Below, in pieces: positions 1 through 5,458 of a stretch of DNA of 11,374 bases. Made by a program: the position numbers and the translations under genes. The DNA is from Kiritimatiellales bacterium (lineage in GTDB: Bacteria > Verrucomicrobiota > Kiritimatiellia > Kiritimatiellales > Tichowtungiaceae): NCBI GenBank assembly GCA_028692515.1, contig JAQUXG010000033.1, forward strand, positions 1 to 11,374, read 5' to 3'. The notes under the pieces are model-generated. The model did no database searches. It was not told the origin of the DNA and was given only the letters and a program-made list of their open reading frames with translations. Position 1 is the first letter of the stretch. Each line of letters begins with the position of its first letter.

Positions 1-308
1 CCGATCTTTTCGCCGTCCTGCCCGCCACCGCCGACATCATCGGCAAACTGGCCTACGGCTTCGGCGACGATATCGTTTCCGCCAGCGCACTATCGCTCGG
101 TAAAAAGTGCGTTAAATTTTTCTGCCCCGCCATGAACACGCAGATGTGGGATAACCCCGTCGTGCAGGAAAATGTCCAGACCTTGGAAAAACGGGGCTGG
201 CAGCGCATCGGCCCCGAAGCCGGTCTTATGGCCTGCGGCACCACCGGCGCCGGACGCATGAGCGAACCCGCTGTTATTCTCGAAGCGATTAAAAAAGCGC
301 TCGCATGA
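1..308 (+). CDS. coaC: Phosphopantothenoylcysteine decarboxylase CoaC, C-terminal part
   Basis: Open from the left edge (first full codon at base 3) to TGA at 306-308; the N-terminal flavoprotein part is outside the window. The visible ~101 residues carry the hallmarks of the HFCD flavoprotein decarboxylase: the PAMNTQMW segment (the PAMN substrate-recognition motif) and, nearer the end, the GLMACGTTGAGRM segment with the conserved active-site cysteine. The family decarboxylates 4'-phosphopantothenoylcysteine to 4'-phosphopantetheine, an FMN-dependent cytosolic step of CoA synthesis. In most bacteria this domain is fused in front of CoaB. Here it ends in its own stop, which overlaps the coaB start by four bases (ATGA), so the two are translationally coupled but separate proteins. 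A degenerate copy of the dispersed palindrome (174-188) is read as VQTLEK. Confidence 0.9.
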   Translation, partial: DLFAVLPATADIIGKLAYGFGDDIVSASALSLGKKCVKFFCPAMNTQMWDNPVVQENVQTLEKRGWQRIGPEAGLMACGTTGAGRMSEPAVILEAIKKALA

Positions 309-982
309 AAAAGGTTCTTATCCTTTCCGGGCCAACACACGAATACTTTGACCCGGTTCGTTTCATTGGAAACGCCAGCTCTGGAAAAATGGGCAAGGCG
401 CTCGCCGAAGAAGCACTGAAGCGCGGCATGGAGATCAACTTCATTTCCGGTCCGGTCCCGGAAGCGAATCTTCCAAACATTGGAAAAAAGATTGTCCACG
501 TCACCTCCGCCGAAGAAATGCTGGCCCCCGCAAAGGAGAGATTTGCCGCCGCCGATATCATCATCTTCGCCGCCGCTGTGGCCGACTTCCAACCCTTGGA
601 AAAATCGGCGGGAAAATTTCCAAAGGTTGAAAAAAACATTTCGATCGAACTGAAGCCGACGCCCGACATCGCCGCCACGCTCTGCGCCAGCAAGCGGAAA
701 GATCAGATCGCCATCGGCTTTGCGCTCCAGACGCACGACGGCGAAGCCAAAGCCCGCGAAAAACTGATCTCAAAAAATCTGGATGGCATTGTTTTGAACA
801 CCCCCGCCACTCTCGGCGCCGAATCCGGGCTCTTCACCTGGATCAGTTTCCAATGCTTGGACCCGAGCAAAGCGAGAGAGGCTCTGCGAACGCAGAGCAG
901 CGACCATTGGGAGCGGCAAAACTGGGGCCTGCTCAACAAAGCCGACTGCGCACAGAGAGTTCTGGCCAAAGCGACGGCATAA
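305..982 (+). CDS. coaB: Phosphopantothenate--cysteine ligase CoaB (stand-alone)
   Basis: 225 aa, the size of the CoaB half of a CoaBC fusion. The family ligates cysteine to 4'-phosphopantothenate with CTP (or ATP). Near the N-terminus is the SGPTHEYFDPVRFIGNASSG block, equivalent to the usual GGT-x-E-x-IDPVR-x-I-x-N-x-SSGKMG nucleotide-binding signature. AAAVADF (~residues 88-94) and the following lysine-rich stretch match the AAVADY...KIKK region, which contains the catalytic lysine in characterised CoaB. The ATG overlaps the coaC stop (ATGA), which fixes the start and implies coupling. Three to four copies of the dispersed palindrome are translated here: LPNIGK (471), FQPLEK (587), FPKVEK (618) and FQCLD (848). 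The C-terminus (~residues 182-203) is encoded by a palindrome-rich stretch and looks inserted. The gene is convergent with the TIR gene, 13 bp away. Confidence 0.9.
   Translation: MKKVLILSGPTHEYFDPVRFIGNASSGKMGKALAEEALKRGMEINFISGPVPEANLPNIGKKIVHVTSAEEMLAPAKERFAAADIIIFAAAVADFQPLEKSAGKFPKVEKNISIELKPTPDIAATLCASKRKDQIAIGFALQTHDGEAKAREKLISKNLDGIVLNTPATLGAESGLFTWISFQCLDPSKAREALRTQSSDHWERQNWGLLNKADCAQRVLAKATA
471..485. repeat. Dispersed spaced palindrome, perfect copy in coaB
   Basis: TTCCAA-ACA-TTGGAA, a perfect copy of the window-wide element, followed by extra A residues. Translated as LPNIGK in a loop just after the GPVPEAN segment of CoaB, where the family is variable. Confidence 0.85.
587..632. 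repeat. Pair of dispersed palindromes in coaB
   Basis: First copy 587-601 is perfect (TTCCAA-CCC-TTGGAA). The second, 618-632 (TTCCAA-AGG-TTGAAA), has one mismatch. Start-to-start spacing is 31 bp, close to three helical turns. They are read as FQPLEK and FPKVEK and lie in the lysine-rich region next to the AAVADF motif of CoaB. Confidence 0.8.
848..912. repeat. Composite palindromic element in coaB 3' region
   Basis: Starts with a near-perfect copy of the dispersed palindrome (848-862, TTCCAA-TGC-TTGGAC) and includes a perfect hairpin, GCTCTGCG-AA-CGCAGAGC, at 881-898. CATTGGGA at 905-912 mirrors the starting TTCCAATG in inverted orientation, except for one end base. The stretch stays in frame and encodes a low-conservation segment of CoaB. 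It resembles an in-frame palindromic insertion of the kind known in Rickettsia genes (RPE); that comparison is inference. Confidence 0.55.
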
Positions 983-995
983 CGCGCCTAAACAG

Positions 996-1811
996 CTATT
1001 TTTCAGATTGAGTATTTTCTTTATTCAAAATGATCCATTTGAAAAATTCTCTGCCTTTTTCGGTAACGTTAATATTTCCCGAAGCATTGATGGTGGCCAA
1101 CCCAAAAGCTATCGCCTCAGACATATCTCCAACTCTTGCCGCAGACAACCGAGTTATCAACAATGCTTGGCGATGTTCTATAAATTGATCGATCGCACCC
1201 GAGCTAAAGTATGCCTCAAACTCTTCATGTAATTGGTTGTTTGAGTTCTTTGCCTTCGCCTCATCTAACTTCGTTTTAAGAATCTGTATATCCTTATCCT
1301 TCTGGAAGATTTCCTTTTCTTTGGCTAAAAGCTGCCGTTGCGTCGCGACATCTCCACCTTGCAGAGAGAGATATTTTGACCAAATCGCTGAAATCAACTG
1401 TCCCAAATGTGTCTTGTCATAGTCCTTTGGCATCAAATGAAGTAAATCATCTGTAAGCTCTGGATAACGCTCGTTAATTTCCTCGTACGTTTTTTGTGAG
1501 TCGAATATCGAAATGATCTTGTTGAGATCGAAGTTGTTTCCTTTTTTAGACTCTTCACGCAAAACGTGCTTTATTTCACGATCCACCCATGAGGACTTCA
1601 ACGATTGTTCGGTGAAAAATAGCAGCGCTATGTCAGCCTTATCCAATCCGTCACGGAAAATTGATTTTCGAAGATTCTCTCCCGGCACAATCTTCCGCTT
1701 ATCGATCCAGACGTTGATATAGCAACTCTCTAGGTCGGAAACGATCGGTTCAATGTACGACTCTTTATCCTCAGAAGAGTGACTGACAAATACTAATACT
1801 GACTGTCCCAT
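996..1811 (-). CDS. TIR-domain protein with coiled coil and C-terminal helical domain
   Basis: 271 aa. Residues ~4-145 form a bacterial TIR domain: the first strand VLVFVSHSSEDK, the second strand INVWIDKRKIVPGENL, and SLKSSWVDRE, whose W75-x3-E79 supplies the expected catalytic glutamate of TIR NADases. Residues ~150-195 are a charged, Q/K/E-rich likely coiled coil. Residues ~196-262 form a compact domain ending INVTEKGREFFKWI, which looks like a winged helix; I cannot name it. TIR enzymes cleave or cyclise NAD+ in immunity and signalling, so a defence role is inference. The ATG has a good Shine-Dalgarno (AGGAG, 1818-1822, 6 nt spacing). It is last in the exonuclease-trmH-gtrA operon, 27 bp after gtrA. 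The gene is clearly AT-richer than its neighbours and has no copy of the dispersed palindrome, suggesting recent acquisition. No ThsA-like or other partner is present. Confidence 0.85.
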   Translation of the reverse strand: MGQSVLVFVSHSSEDKESYIEPIVSDLESCYINVWIDKRKIVPGENLRKSIFRDGLDKADIALLFFTEQSLKSSWVDREIKHVLREESKKGNNFDLNKIISIFDSQKTYEEINERYPELTDDLLHLMPKDYDKTHLGQLISAIWSKYLSLQGGDVATQRQLLAKEKEIFQKDKDIQILKTKLDEAKAKNSNNQLHEEFEAYFSSGAIDQFIEHRQALLITRLSAARVGDMSEAIAFGLATINASGNINVTEKGREFFKWIILNKENTQSEK

Positions 1812-1838
1812 GATTTTCTCCTGATGATTTTTTGAGCG

Positions 1839-2342
1839 TTATCCATGAAAGATGAAGAACTTACGCCCAGCGTAGTTGATGAGCAGCGCGGAGATCATGG
1901 CGGCAATATACGAATAGGTTGTGTCGAGTCCGAAGCCTTTGATAAGCCATGCCCCAACAAATGTTCCGATGAAAAAGGAAACCAGCGAAACGGCGTAGAA
2001 GAGCATGAGTTCGTGGTGGCGTTTATGTTTTCCGGCCTTGAAGACGAACAGGACGTTGAGGATGTAGGCGGTGAAGTTGGAGAAGAGGAAGCAGATGCCT
2101 TTATCAATCCAGTAGTTGCGCAGGCGGATGGATTCAGAAACGGTGCGGACATCGAAATTCAGAGCGCCGAGCAACTTGGTGAACGGGTCGCTTTCCGTCA
2201 GCGCAGGAAACACCAGCCAGGCGAAGAGAAAGAAGACGGTCATATCGACAACCGTGGCCGCACCGCCGCACATCCCGTATTTGATGAATTGCACGAGGTG
2301 ATTGTCTTTTTCCGACAGGAAATTCTGAATGTGTTTTTTCAT
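1839..2342 (-). CDS. GtrA-family membrane protein (polyprenyl-linked sugar flippase-like)
   Basis: 167 aa with four predicted membrane helices: residues ~18-48 (starting QFIKYGMCGGAATVVDM), ~73-98 (CFLFSNFTAYILNVLFVF), ~107-130 and ~137-158. It ends with NYAGRKFFIFHG; a final N-(Y/F)-x2-R-(K/R)-(F/Y)-x-F is typical of GtrA/DPMS-like small membrane proteins. Members are thought to move undecaprenyl- or dolichyl-phosphate-linked sugars across the cytoplasmic membrane and often pair with a GT2 polyprenyl-phosphate glycosyltransferase. Such a GT2 lies at 8176-8871, not adjacent. Helices 1 and 2 are separated by a longer loop than usual (~residues 49-72). The start is the ATG 12 bp after the trmH stop, so it is in that operon. 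Only a weak Shine-Dalgarno (CAGG) is visible. Confidence 0.85.
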   Translation of the reverse strand: MKKHIQNFLSEKDNHLVQFIKYGMCGGAATVVDMTVFFLFAWLVFPALTESDPFTKLLGALNFDVRTVSESIRLRNYWIDKGICFLFSNFTAYILNVLFVFKAGKHKRHHELMLFYAVSLVSFFIGTFVGAWLIKGFGLDTTYSYIAAMISALLINYAGRKFFIFHG

Positions 2343-2354
2343 AAATAGCGCCTG

Positions 2355-3131
2355 TTAAAGTTCACGACCCATAAAACACATGCAAACCGAACCGGCAACT
2401 GCGGCGTTCAGAGACTCCACGTTTCCAGACATTGGAATGGAGAGCTTGCGCGTCGCCCGTTTTTGAATCGCCTCCGAAACGCCGCGCGCCTCATTACCGA
2501 TCACCAGCACGTTTTTCGGCCCGAATTTCATCTCATGCAAATTTTCGCCGCCAGTTAACACCGTCGCAATCAGGTCGTAGCCCAGATTTTCCAATGTCTG
2601 GAAGCAGGCGGAGTCTGCACCCTCATTATTTTCCAAGGTTTGGAAACGACAGAAGGGTAATGCGCCCATCGTGGCGCGAACGGTTTTCGGATTGAACACC
2701 TCGACACAGTCGCCGTGCAGAAAAACGCCGGCAAAACCGAACGCCACCGCCGAGCGGATCAGCGTGCCCATATTGCCGGGATCCATGACTTCGTCGAGCA
2801 GCAGATAATTTCCGCGCTCTGGATGGATCTCCAGCGGCTCCGGTGTGTATTCCACCACACCGAGAATGCCCTGCGAGGTGCGGCAGTCCGAAAGCTGTTC
2901 CATGATGTCGTGCGGAATTCGATAGTCCGCCTGAATATCCGACGGAGCTTTGTCGGATGCCCAGATTTCTTTCAACTGGTAGCAAGGCAGCCCGGTTCCA
3001 TCCGTTAACGCCAAAAGTGCGCGGACGCCTTCCATCACAAACGCGGAGGCTTCCTGCCGCTCCTTTTTTGAACGCATCAGCGCGCGCACGGCCTTGAGCT
3101 TCGGATTATCTTTTGAGGTGATCGTTTGCAT
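2355..3131 (-). CDS. SpoU/TrmH-family RNA 2'-O-methyltransferase
   Basis: 258 aa from the start MQTITSKDNPKLKAVRAL; a longer open frame runs to 3338, but the extra 69 codons overlap the exonuclease gene and are not family-like. Residues ~1-100 match the SpoU substrate-binding domain (SKDNPKLK..., FVMEGVR...). The SPOUT knot follows with all three motifs: DPGNMGTLIRSAVAFG (117-132), VLVIGNEARGVS (208-219) and LSIPMSGNVESLNAAVAG (230-247). These enzymes methylate ribose in rRNA or tRNA using S-adenosylmethionine; the target here cannot be told. Its ATG shares one base with the exonuclease stop (TGATG), indicating translational coupling. Between motifs 1 and 2 there is an odd insert with FQTLEN twice, 14 codons apart, encoded by two dispersed palindromes (2589, 2631). 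Confidence 0.88.
   Translation of the reverse strand: MQTITSKDNPKLKAVRALMRSKKERQEASAFVMEGVRALLALTDGTGLPCYQLKEIWASDKAPSDIQADYRIPHDIMEQLSDCRTSQGILGVVEYTPEPLEIHPERGNYLLLDEVMDPGNMGTLIRSAVAFGFAGVFLHGDCVEVFNPKTVRATMGALPFCRFQTLENNEGADSACFQTLENLGYDLIATVLTGGENLHEMKFGPKNVLVIGNEARGVSEAIQKRATRKLSIPMSGNVESLNAAVAGSVCMCFMGREL
2589..2645. repeat. Pair of dispersed palindromes in the SpoU methyltransferase gene
   Basis: Copies at 2589-2603 (TTCCAA-TGT-CTGGAA, one mismatch) and 2631-2645 (TTCCAA-GGT-TTGGAA, perfect), 42 bp start to start. On the minus strand both are read as FQTLEN. The 27 bp between them contain a short inverted repeat (GCAG...CTGC). Confidence 0.85.
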
Positions 3132-3784
3132 CAGCGGTTTTTCCCGTCGAGCCAGATGAGTCCGCCCGAATCGCTTTCCAGCCGCTGAAGCTGAAGTTGC
3201 GAACGGTGCTTCATCCCGACATTGAAAATATCGATGAGATGAGATGAATCCGCCTCGGCGCGGTGATAGGTGTCGTTCTGCACACAGAGATAGACCGAAA
3301 GCGGCTCCAGCGAATGGCTGAGCGCGCGCGGGAACCACGCGCGAAACAGCGGCAACGTGTCAAGTACCGGCAGCGCGGGCGCATCTATATTTGCGCGCTT
3401 CAACTCGGCTTTCAGAAAATTGACATCGAACGGCGCATTGTGCGCCAGCAAGACGGCACCGTCGCAAAATGCGGCAAACTGCGGAAAAACCTCTTTAAAC
3501 AGCGGCTTCATCCGCACATCCCCGCTACGGATACCGTGCACTTCCGTGGCATAAAGCGGAATATCCCTTTCCGGATTAATCAGCCAGTTGGTTACCGCCA
3601 GAATCTCGCCGTTACCGCGGAACTTCACTGCACCGATCTCAACGATCCGGTCATTCTTCGGGCTGAAGCCGGTTGTTTCTGTATCAAACGCCACAAAGAC
3701 GGTATCCACCACCAGCGGCTCGGCTGCGAAAACCGCGCCGGCCATCCAAAGTGCACAAATGAACGTCTTTATCTTTCCAAACAT
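3131..3784 (-). CDS. DEDDh 3'-5' exonuclease (DnaQ-like) with apparent signal peptide
   Basis: 217 aa from the ATG at 3784. The catalytic fold is clear: motif ExoI FDTETTGF with D34 and E36, ExoII HNAPFDVNFL with D120, and ExoIII YHRAEADS with H174 and D179, the H-x4-D form of the DEDDh class (DnaQ epsilon, RNase T, ExoX). No polymerase domain is attached. Unusually, the N-terminus reads as a Sec signal peptide: a lysine pair at 4-6, a hydrophobic core ~8-18, and a V-F-A/A-E-P cleavage-like site near residue 20. That would put the nuclease in the periplasm or outside the cell. The frame also opens at a TTG (3814), but then the AGGAGG at 3805-3810 would be coding. From the chosen ATG this Shine-Dalgarno is 20 nt away, which is long, so the start is not certain. 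First gene of the four-gene operon. Confidence 0.82.
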   Translation of the reverse strand: MFGKIKTFICALWMAGAVFAAEPLVVDTVFVAFDTETTGFSPKNDRIVEIGAVKFRGNGEILAVTNWLINPERDIPLYATEVHGIRSGDVRMKPLFKEVFPQFAAFCDGAVLLAHNAPFDVNFLKAELKRANIDAPALPVLDTLPLFRAWFPRALSHSLEPLSVYLCVQNDTYHRAEADSSHLIDIFNVGMKHRSQLQLQRLESDSGGLIWLDGKNR

Positions 3785-3789
3785 TAGAA
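3775..3789. repeat. Dispersed palindrome across the exonuclease start codon
   Basis: TTCCAA-ACA-TTAGAA, one mismatch from the perfect element. On the minus strand it contains the proposed start codon and is read as MFGK, so the element appears to supply the first codons of the signal peptide. Confidence 0.7.
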
Positions 3790-3820
3790 CGGATAGTACT
3801 GCATCCTCCTGCAATCTGAG

Positions 3821-3860
3821 AGAGGAAATTTTTGTGTTCTTTGCGTTCTTTCGCGGCTAA
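3821..3860 (-). repeat. Degenerate intergenic repeat upstream of murB
   Basis: Read on the minus strand it begins TTAGCCGCGAAAGAACGC and continues as AAAGAACACAAAAA followed by TTTCCTC. This simple purine-rich pattern recurs in intergenic regions of many bacterial genomes. A relative beginning TTAGCCACGAA lies in the opposite orientation at the murB stop (4805). It fills most of the 88-bp region between the divergent exonuclease and murB genes. I see no convincing promoter boxes there. Confidence 0.4.
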
Positions 3861-3872
3861 TGTTCCCGCCAC

Positions 3873-4808
3873 ATGAACCTAGCAACTGAAATCAGAACCC
3901 TTTCCCCGGACCTGCGCATCCGCGAAAACGCCCCGCTCCGCGATGTCACCACCTTCCAGCTCGGCGGCCCCTGTCCGCTCCTCATTGAAGGCGCAACCGC
4001 CGCACAACTGCCCGCCATCATCCAGCTCCTTAATAAAGCCGGACAGCCTTTCCTTGTCATCGGCCAAGGTGCCAACCTTGTCATTGCCGACCAGGGTATT
4101 GATCAGGCCGTTATCCGCTTTTGTTCCGAAATTCCGACAATCAAAGCCGATGGCAATCGCGTCACCGTCTCCGGCGACACCCTGCTCGACGATCTGGCGC
4201 TCTTCACTGTTGAAAATGAAGTCGGCGATCTCACCTTCTGCACCGGTATTCCCGGAACCGTCGGCGGCGGAATCGCCGGAAACGCCGGAGCCTTCGGGCG
4301 GCAGATGGGTGACCACCTGATTTCCGCTGAACGGCTCGGACTGGATGGAAATGTCCGCACCGTTCTGCGCAACGAACTCGAATTCGCCTACCGCCACTCC
4401 AAACTCAAAGAAACCGGCGAGATCGTTCTCTATGCAACCTTTGAACTGCCGGCATCTGAAACATCCATCATGCAGGCTGAGCGCGACCGGATTCTTGAAT
4501 TCCGCCGCGAGCATCATCCGGACTGGCATACGATCCCCTGCGCCGGAAGCGTATTTCGGAACATCGAGCCGACCTCTGCCGTTGAACGGCGCAAAGCCGC
4601 CGGGTACTTTCTCGAAGAAGCCGGAGCCCGCGACCTTCACGTTGGTGGCGCGAAGATTTACGAAAAACACGCCAACATCATCGTCGCGGACGAAGGCTGC
4701 ACCGCGCAGGATGTCTGGGATCTCTCCGAGCAAATGGCCGCTGCCGTCAAAGAAAAATTCGGCATCGACCTCGTCCGCGAAGTCCGCTTCCTAGGGAACT
4801 TTGGTTAG
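3873..4808 (+). CDS. murB: UDP-N-acetylenolpyruvoylglucosamine reductase MurB
   Basis: 311 aa. MurB reduces UDP-GlcNAc-enolpyruvate to UDP-MurNAc with FAD and NADPH, the second committed step of peptidoglycan synthesis, in the cytosol. FAD-domain signatures run in order: TTFQLGGPCPLL (26-37), IGQGANLVIADQG (63-75) and GIPGTVGGGIAGNAGAFGRQ (125-144). FAYRHSKLK (171-179) and the proton-donor serine S226 in CAGSVFRN follow, then LEEAGARDLHVGGAKI (247-262) and the final catalytic glutamate E303 in VREVRFLG. The length and the short substrate-domain loop suggest the type II enzyme. The ATG is the first possible in-frame start (a TAA lies in frame at 3858). There is no clear Shine-Dalgarno. Repeats lie immediately before the gene and across its stop codon. 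It is transcribed alone, divergent from the exonuclease operon and convergent with hicA. Confidence 0.95.
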   Translation: MNLATEIRTLSPDLRIRENAPLRDVTTFQLGGPCPLLIEGATAAQLPAIIQLLNKAGQPFLVIGQGANLVIADQGIDQAVIRFCSEIPTIKADGNRVTVSGDTLLDDLALFTVENEVGDLTFCTGIPGTVGGGIAGNAGAFGRQMGDHLISAERLGLDGNVRTVLRNELEFAYRHSKLKETGEIVLYATFELPASETSIMQAERDRILEFRREHHPDWHTIPCAGSVFRNIEPTSAVERRKAAGYFLEEAGARDLHVGGAKIYEKHANIIVADEGCTAQDVWDLSEQMAAAVKEKFGIDLVREVRFLGNFG

Positions 4809-4850
4809 CCACGAACTTGCACCACAGAGTTCAGAGAGACATAGAGGAAA
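4805..4850 (+). repeat. Degenerate intergenic repeat at the murB stop
   Basis: Begins TTAGCCACGAACTTGCACC and runs through CAGAGTTCAGAGAGACATAGAGG. The first TAG is the murB stop codon. It has the same first bases as the minus-strand copy upstream of murB (TTAGCCRCGAA), so murB is flanked by inverted relatives of one repeat. Confidence 0.4.
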
Positions 4851-4854
4851 TATT

Positions 4855-4916
4855 TTTTACAGAAGGAAACCAAGAGAACGAAGGATCCTTCGTTTCCTTT
4901 GTTAACTTCTGTGAAA
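4855..4916. terminator. Long hairpin between murB and the hicA side; possible bidirectional terminator or REP-like element
   Basis: The centre is a perfect 18-bp palindrome, AACGAAGGATCCTTCGTT (4877-4894). Concentric outer arms TTTTACAGAAG (4855-4865) and CTTCTGTGAAA (4906-4916) pair with one mismatch; the arms between are imperfectly complementary. T-rich tracts on each side could serve for termination in either direction between the convergent murB and hicA. Its sequence also resembles common intergenic repeats, so the role is inferred. Confidence 0.55.
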
Positions 4917-4925
4917 AGCTCCCTC

Positions 4926-5008
4926 CTATTTCCCGAATTTCTTGATGGTTTTGCGGATGCGGGCGATGGATTTTTCTTTGCCGAGGATGGCGAGGTCGGA
5001 GGCGGACT
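4926..5008 (-). pseudogene. Partial copy of the gltX 3' end
   Basis: Translates in one open stretch as SASDLAILGKEKSIARIRK, then TIKKFGK and a TAG stop (4926-4928). The intact gltX ends QSGPDLAPVLAILGKEKSI..., then TIERFKG. Bases 4944-4995 are identical to 5477-5528 over 52 bp. The final six codons differ, although the stop falls at exactly the same offset (533 bp). On the other side, after a 12-bp in-frame gap, 11 of 13 bases match again. No start codon or upstream part is present; the copy stops against the end of hicA. This is best read as a relic left when hicBA entered at the gltX 3' end. Confidence 0.8.
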
Positions 5009-5013
5009 TAAAG

Positions 5014-5223
5014 TCAGCCGAGCTTACGGAAATCGTCGGGCTTTATTTTGAGAAGCTTAAGAATCTGCCGCTCAACGCCCGGCGAGATGTCTTTTCCGGC
5101 ATGGTTGGGAACGGGAAATGTGGTTGATCCGTTGGAAAAGAGAACGTGCGAACCTTTCTGCCGGACGATTTTATAGCCCAGTTTGCGAAGCCGCTTTTCG
5201 ATCTCTTTAAACTTATACGGCAT
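5014..5223 (-). CDS. hicA: HicA-type mRNA interferase toxin
   Basis: 69 aa starting MPYKFKEIEKRLRKLGYKIV. The small dsRBD-like HicA fold is recognisable: a helix with KRLRKLGY, then RQKGSHVLF with the conserved catalytic histidine (H26), then TTFPVPNHAGKDISPGVERQ leading into the last helix with ILKLLKI. HicA toxins cleave mRNA or tmRNA independently of the ribosome and are neutralised by HicB. The start overlaps the 3' end of hicB by 11 bp (ATGCCGTATAA), so translation is coupled. An in-frame extension to 5271 exists but covers only hicB sequence. The gene stop is within a few bases of the gltX-tail relic. Base composition is somewhat AT-richer than gltX. Confidence 0.88.
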   Translation of the reverse strand: MPYKFKEIEKRLRKLGYKIVRQKGSHVLFSNGSTTFPVPNHAGKDISPGVERQILKLLKIKPDDFRKLG

Positions 5224-5425
5224 AAGAAAGCCGGGTATTGAGCACTTCCCGAAGAGCCTGACGCTCAACATCTACCTGTTCGAGGTGATAATCCATTGTC
5301 ATATCAACGACGCTGGAAAGTTCTTCCAGAGCCTGATCCCGTGTCAAACCGTAGGCAAAAAGATTGGCAGAGCCCTGAACGCGAGCCAGATATCCTTCGC
5401 CGTCTTTTTTAACAATAATTTTCAT
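5213..5425 (-). CDS. hicB: HicB-type antitoxin
   Basis: 70 aa from the ATG at 5425: MKIIVKKDGEGYLARVQG, then GLTRDQALEELSSVVDM. This is the short partial RNase H-like HicB fold without an attached DNA-binding domain. It binds HicA and probably autoregulates the operon. The antitoxin gene comes first and overlaps hicA by 11 bp. A TTG seven codons upstream (5446) is also in frame, and neither start has a convincing Shine-Dalgarno (the only GAGG is ~17 nt from the ATG). It begins 33 bp after the gltX stop, so it may be read from gltX as well as from its own promoter, which I cannot identify. Confidence 0.82.
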   Translation of the reverse strand: MKIIVKKDGEGYLARVQGSANLFAYGLTRDQALEELSSVVDMTMDYHLEQVDVERQALREVLNTRLSYAV

Positions 5426-5458
5426 GGTGCGGCTATTGTGCCTCAAAATGCCGGTTTT

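Noticed and set aside
359..374. CGTTTC-ATTG-GAAACG inverted repeat
   Set aside because: Encodes the conserved RFIGN region of CoaB and is not repeated elsewhere in the window.
996..1811. Thoeris or another named two-gene TIR defence system
   Set aside because: No ThsA-like, SIR2, Argonaute or other partner gene is adjacent; only a stand-alone TIR protein can be supported.
2423..2437. Another near-copy of the palindrome (TTCCAG-ACA-TTGGAA)
   Set aside because: It encodes IPMSGN, part of conserved SpoU motif 3, so the match may come from protein conservation; not counted as a member.
3132..3338. N-terminal extension of the SpoU methyltransferase
   Set aside because: Lies over the exonuclease gene, has no family similarity, and the ATG at 3131 fits the TGATG coupling.
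4926..5013. Small independent gene encoding a lysine-rich peptide downstream of hicA
   Set aside because: No start codon or ribosome site, and it is explained by identity with the gltX 3' end.
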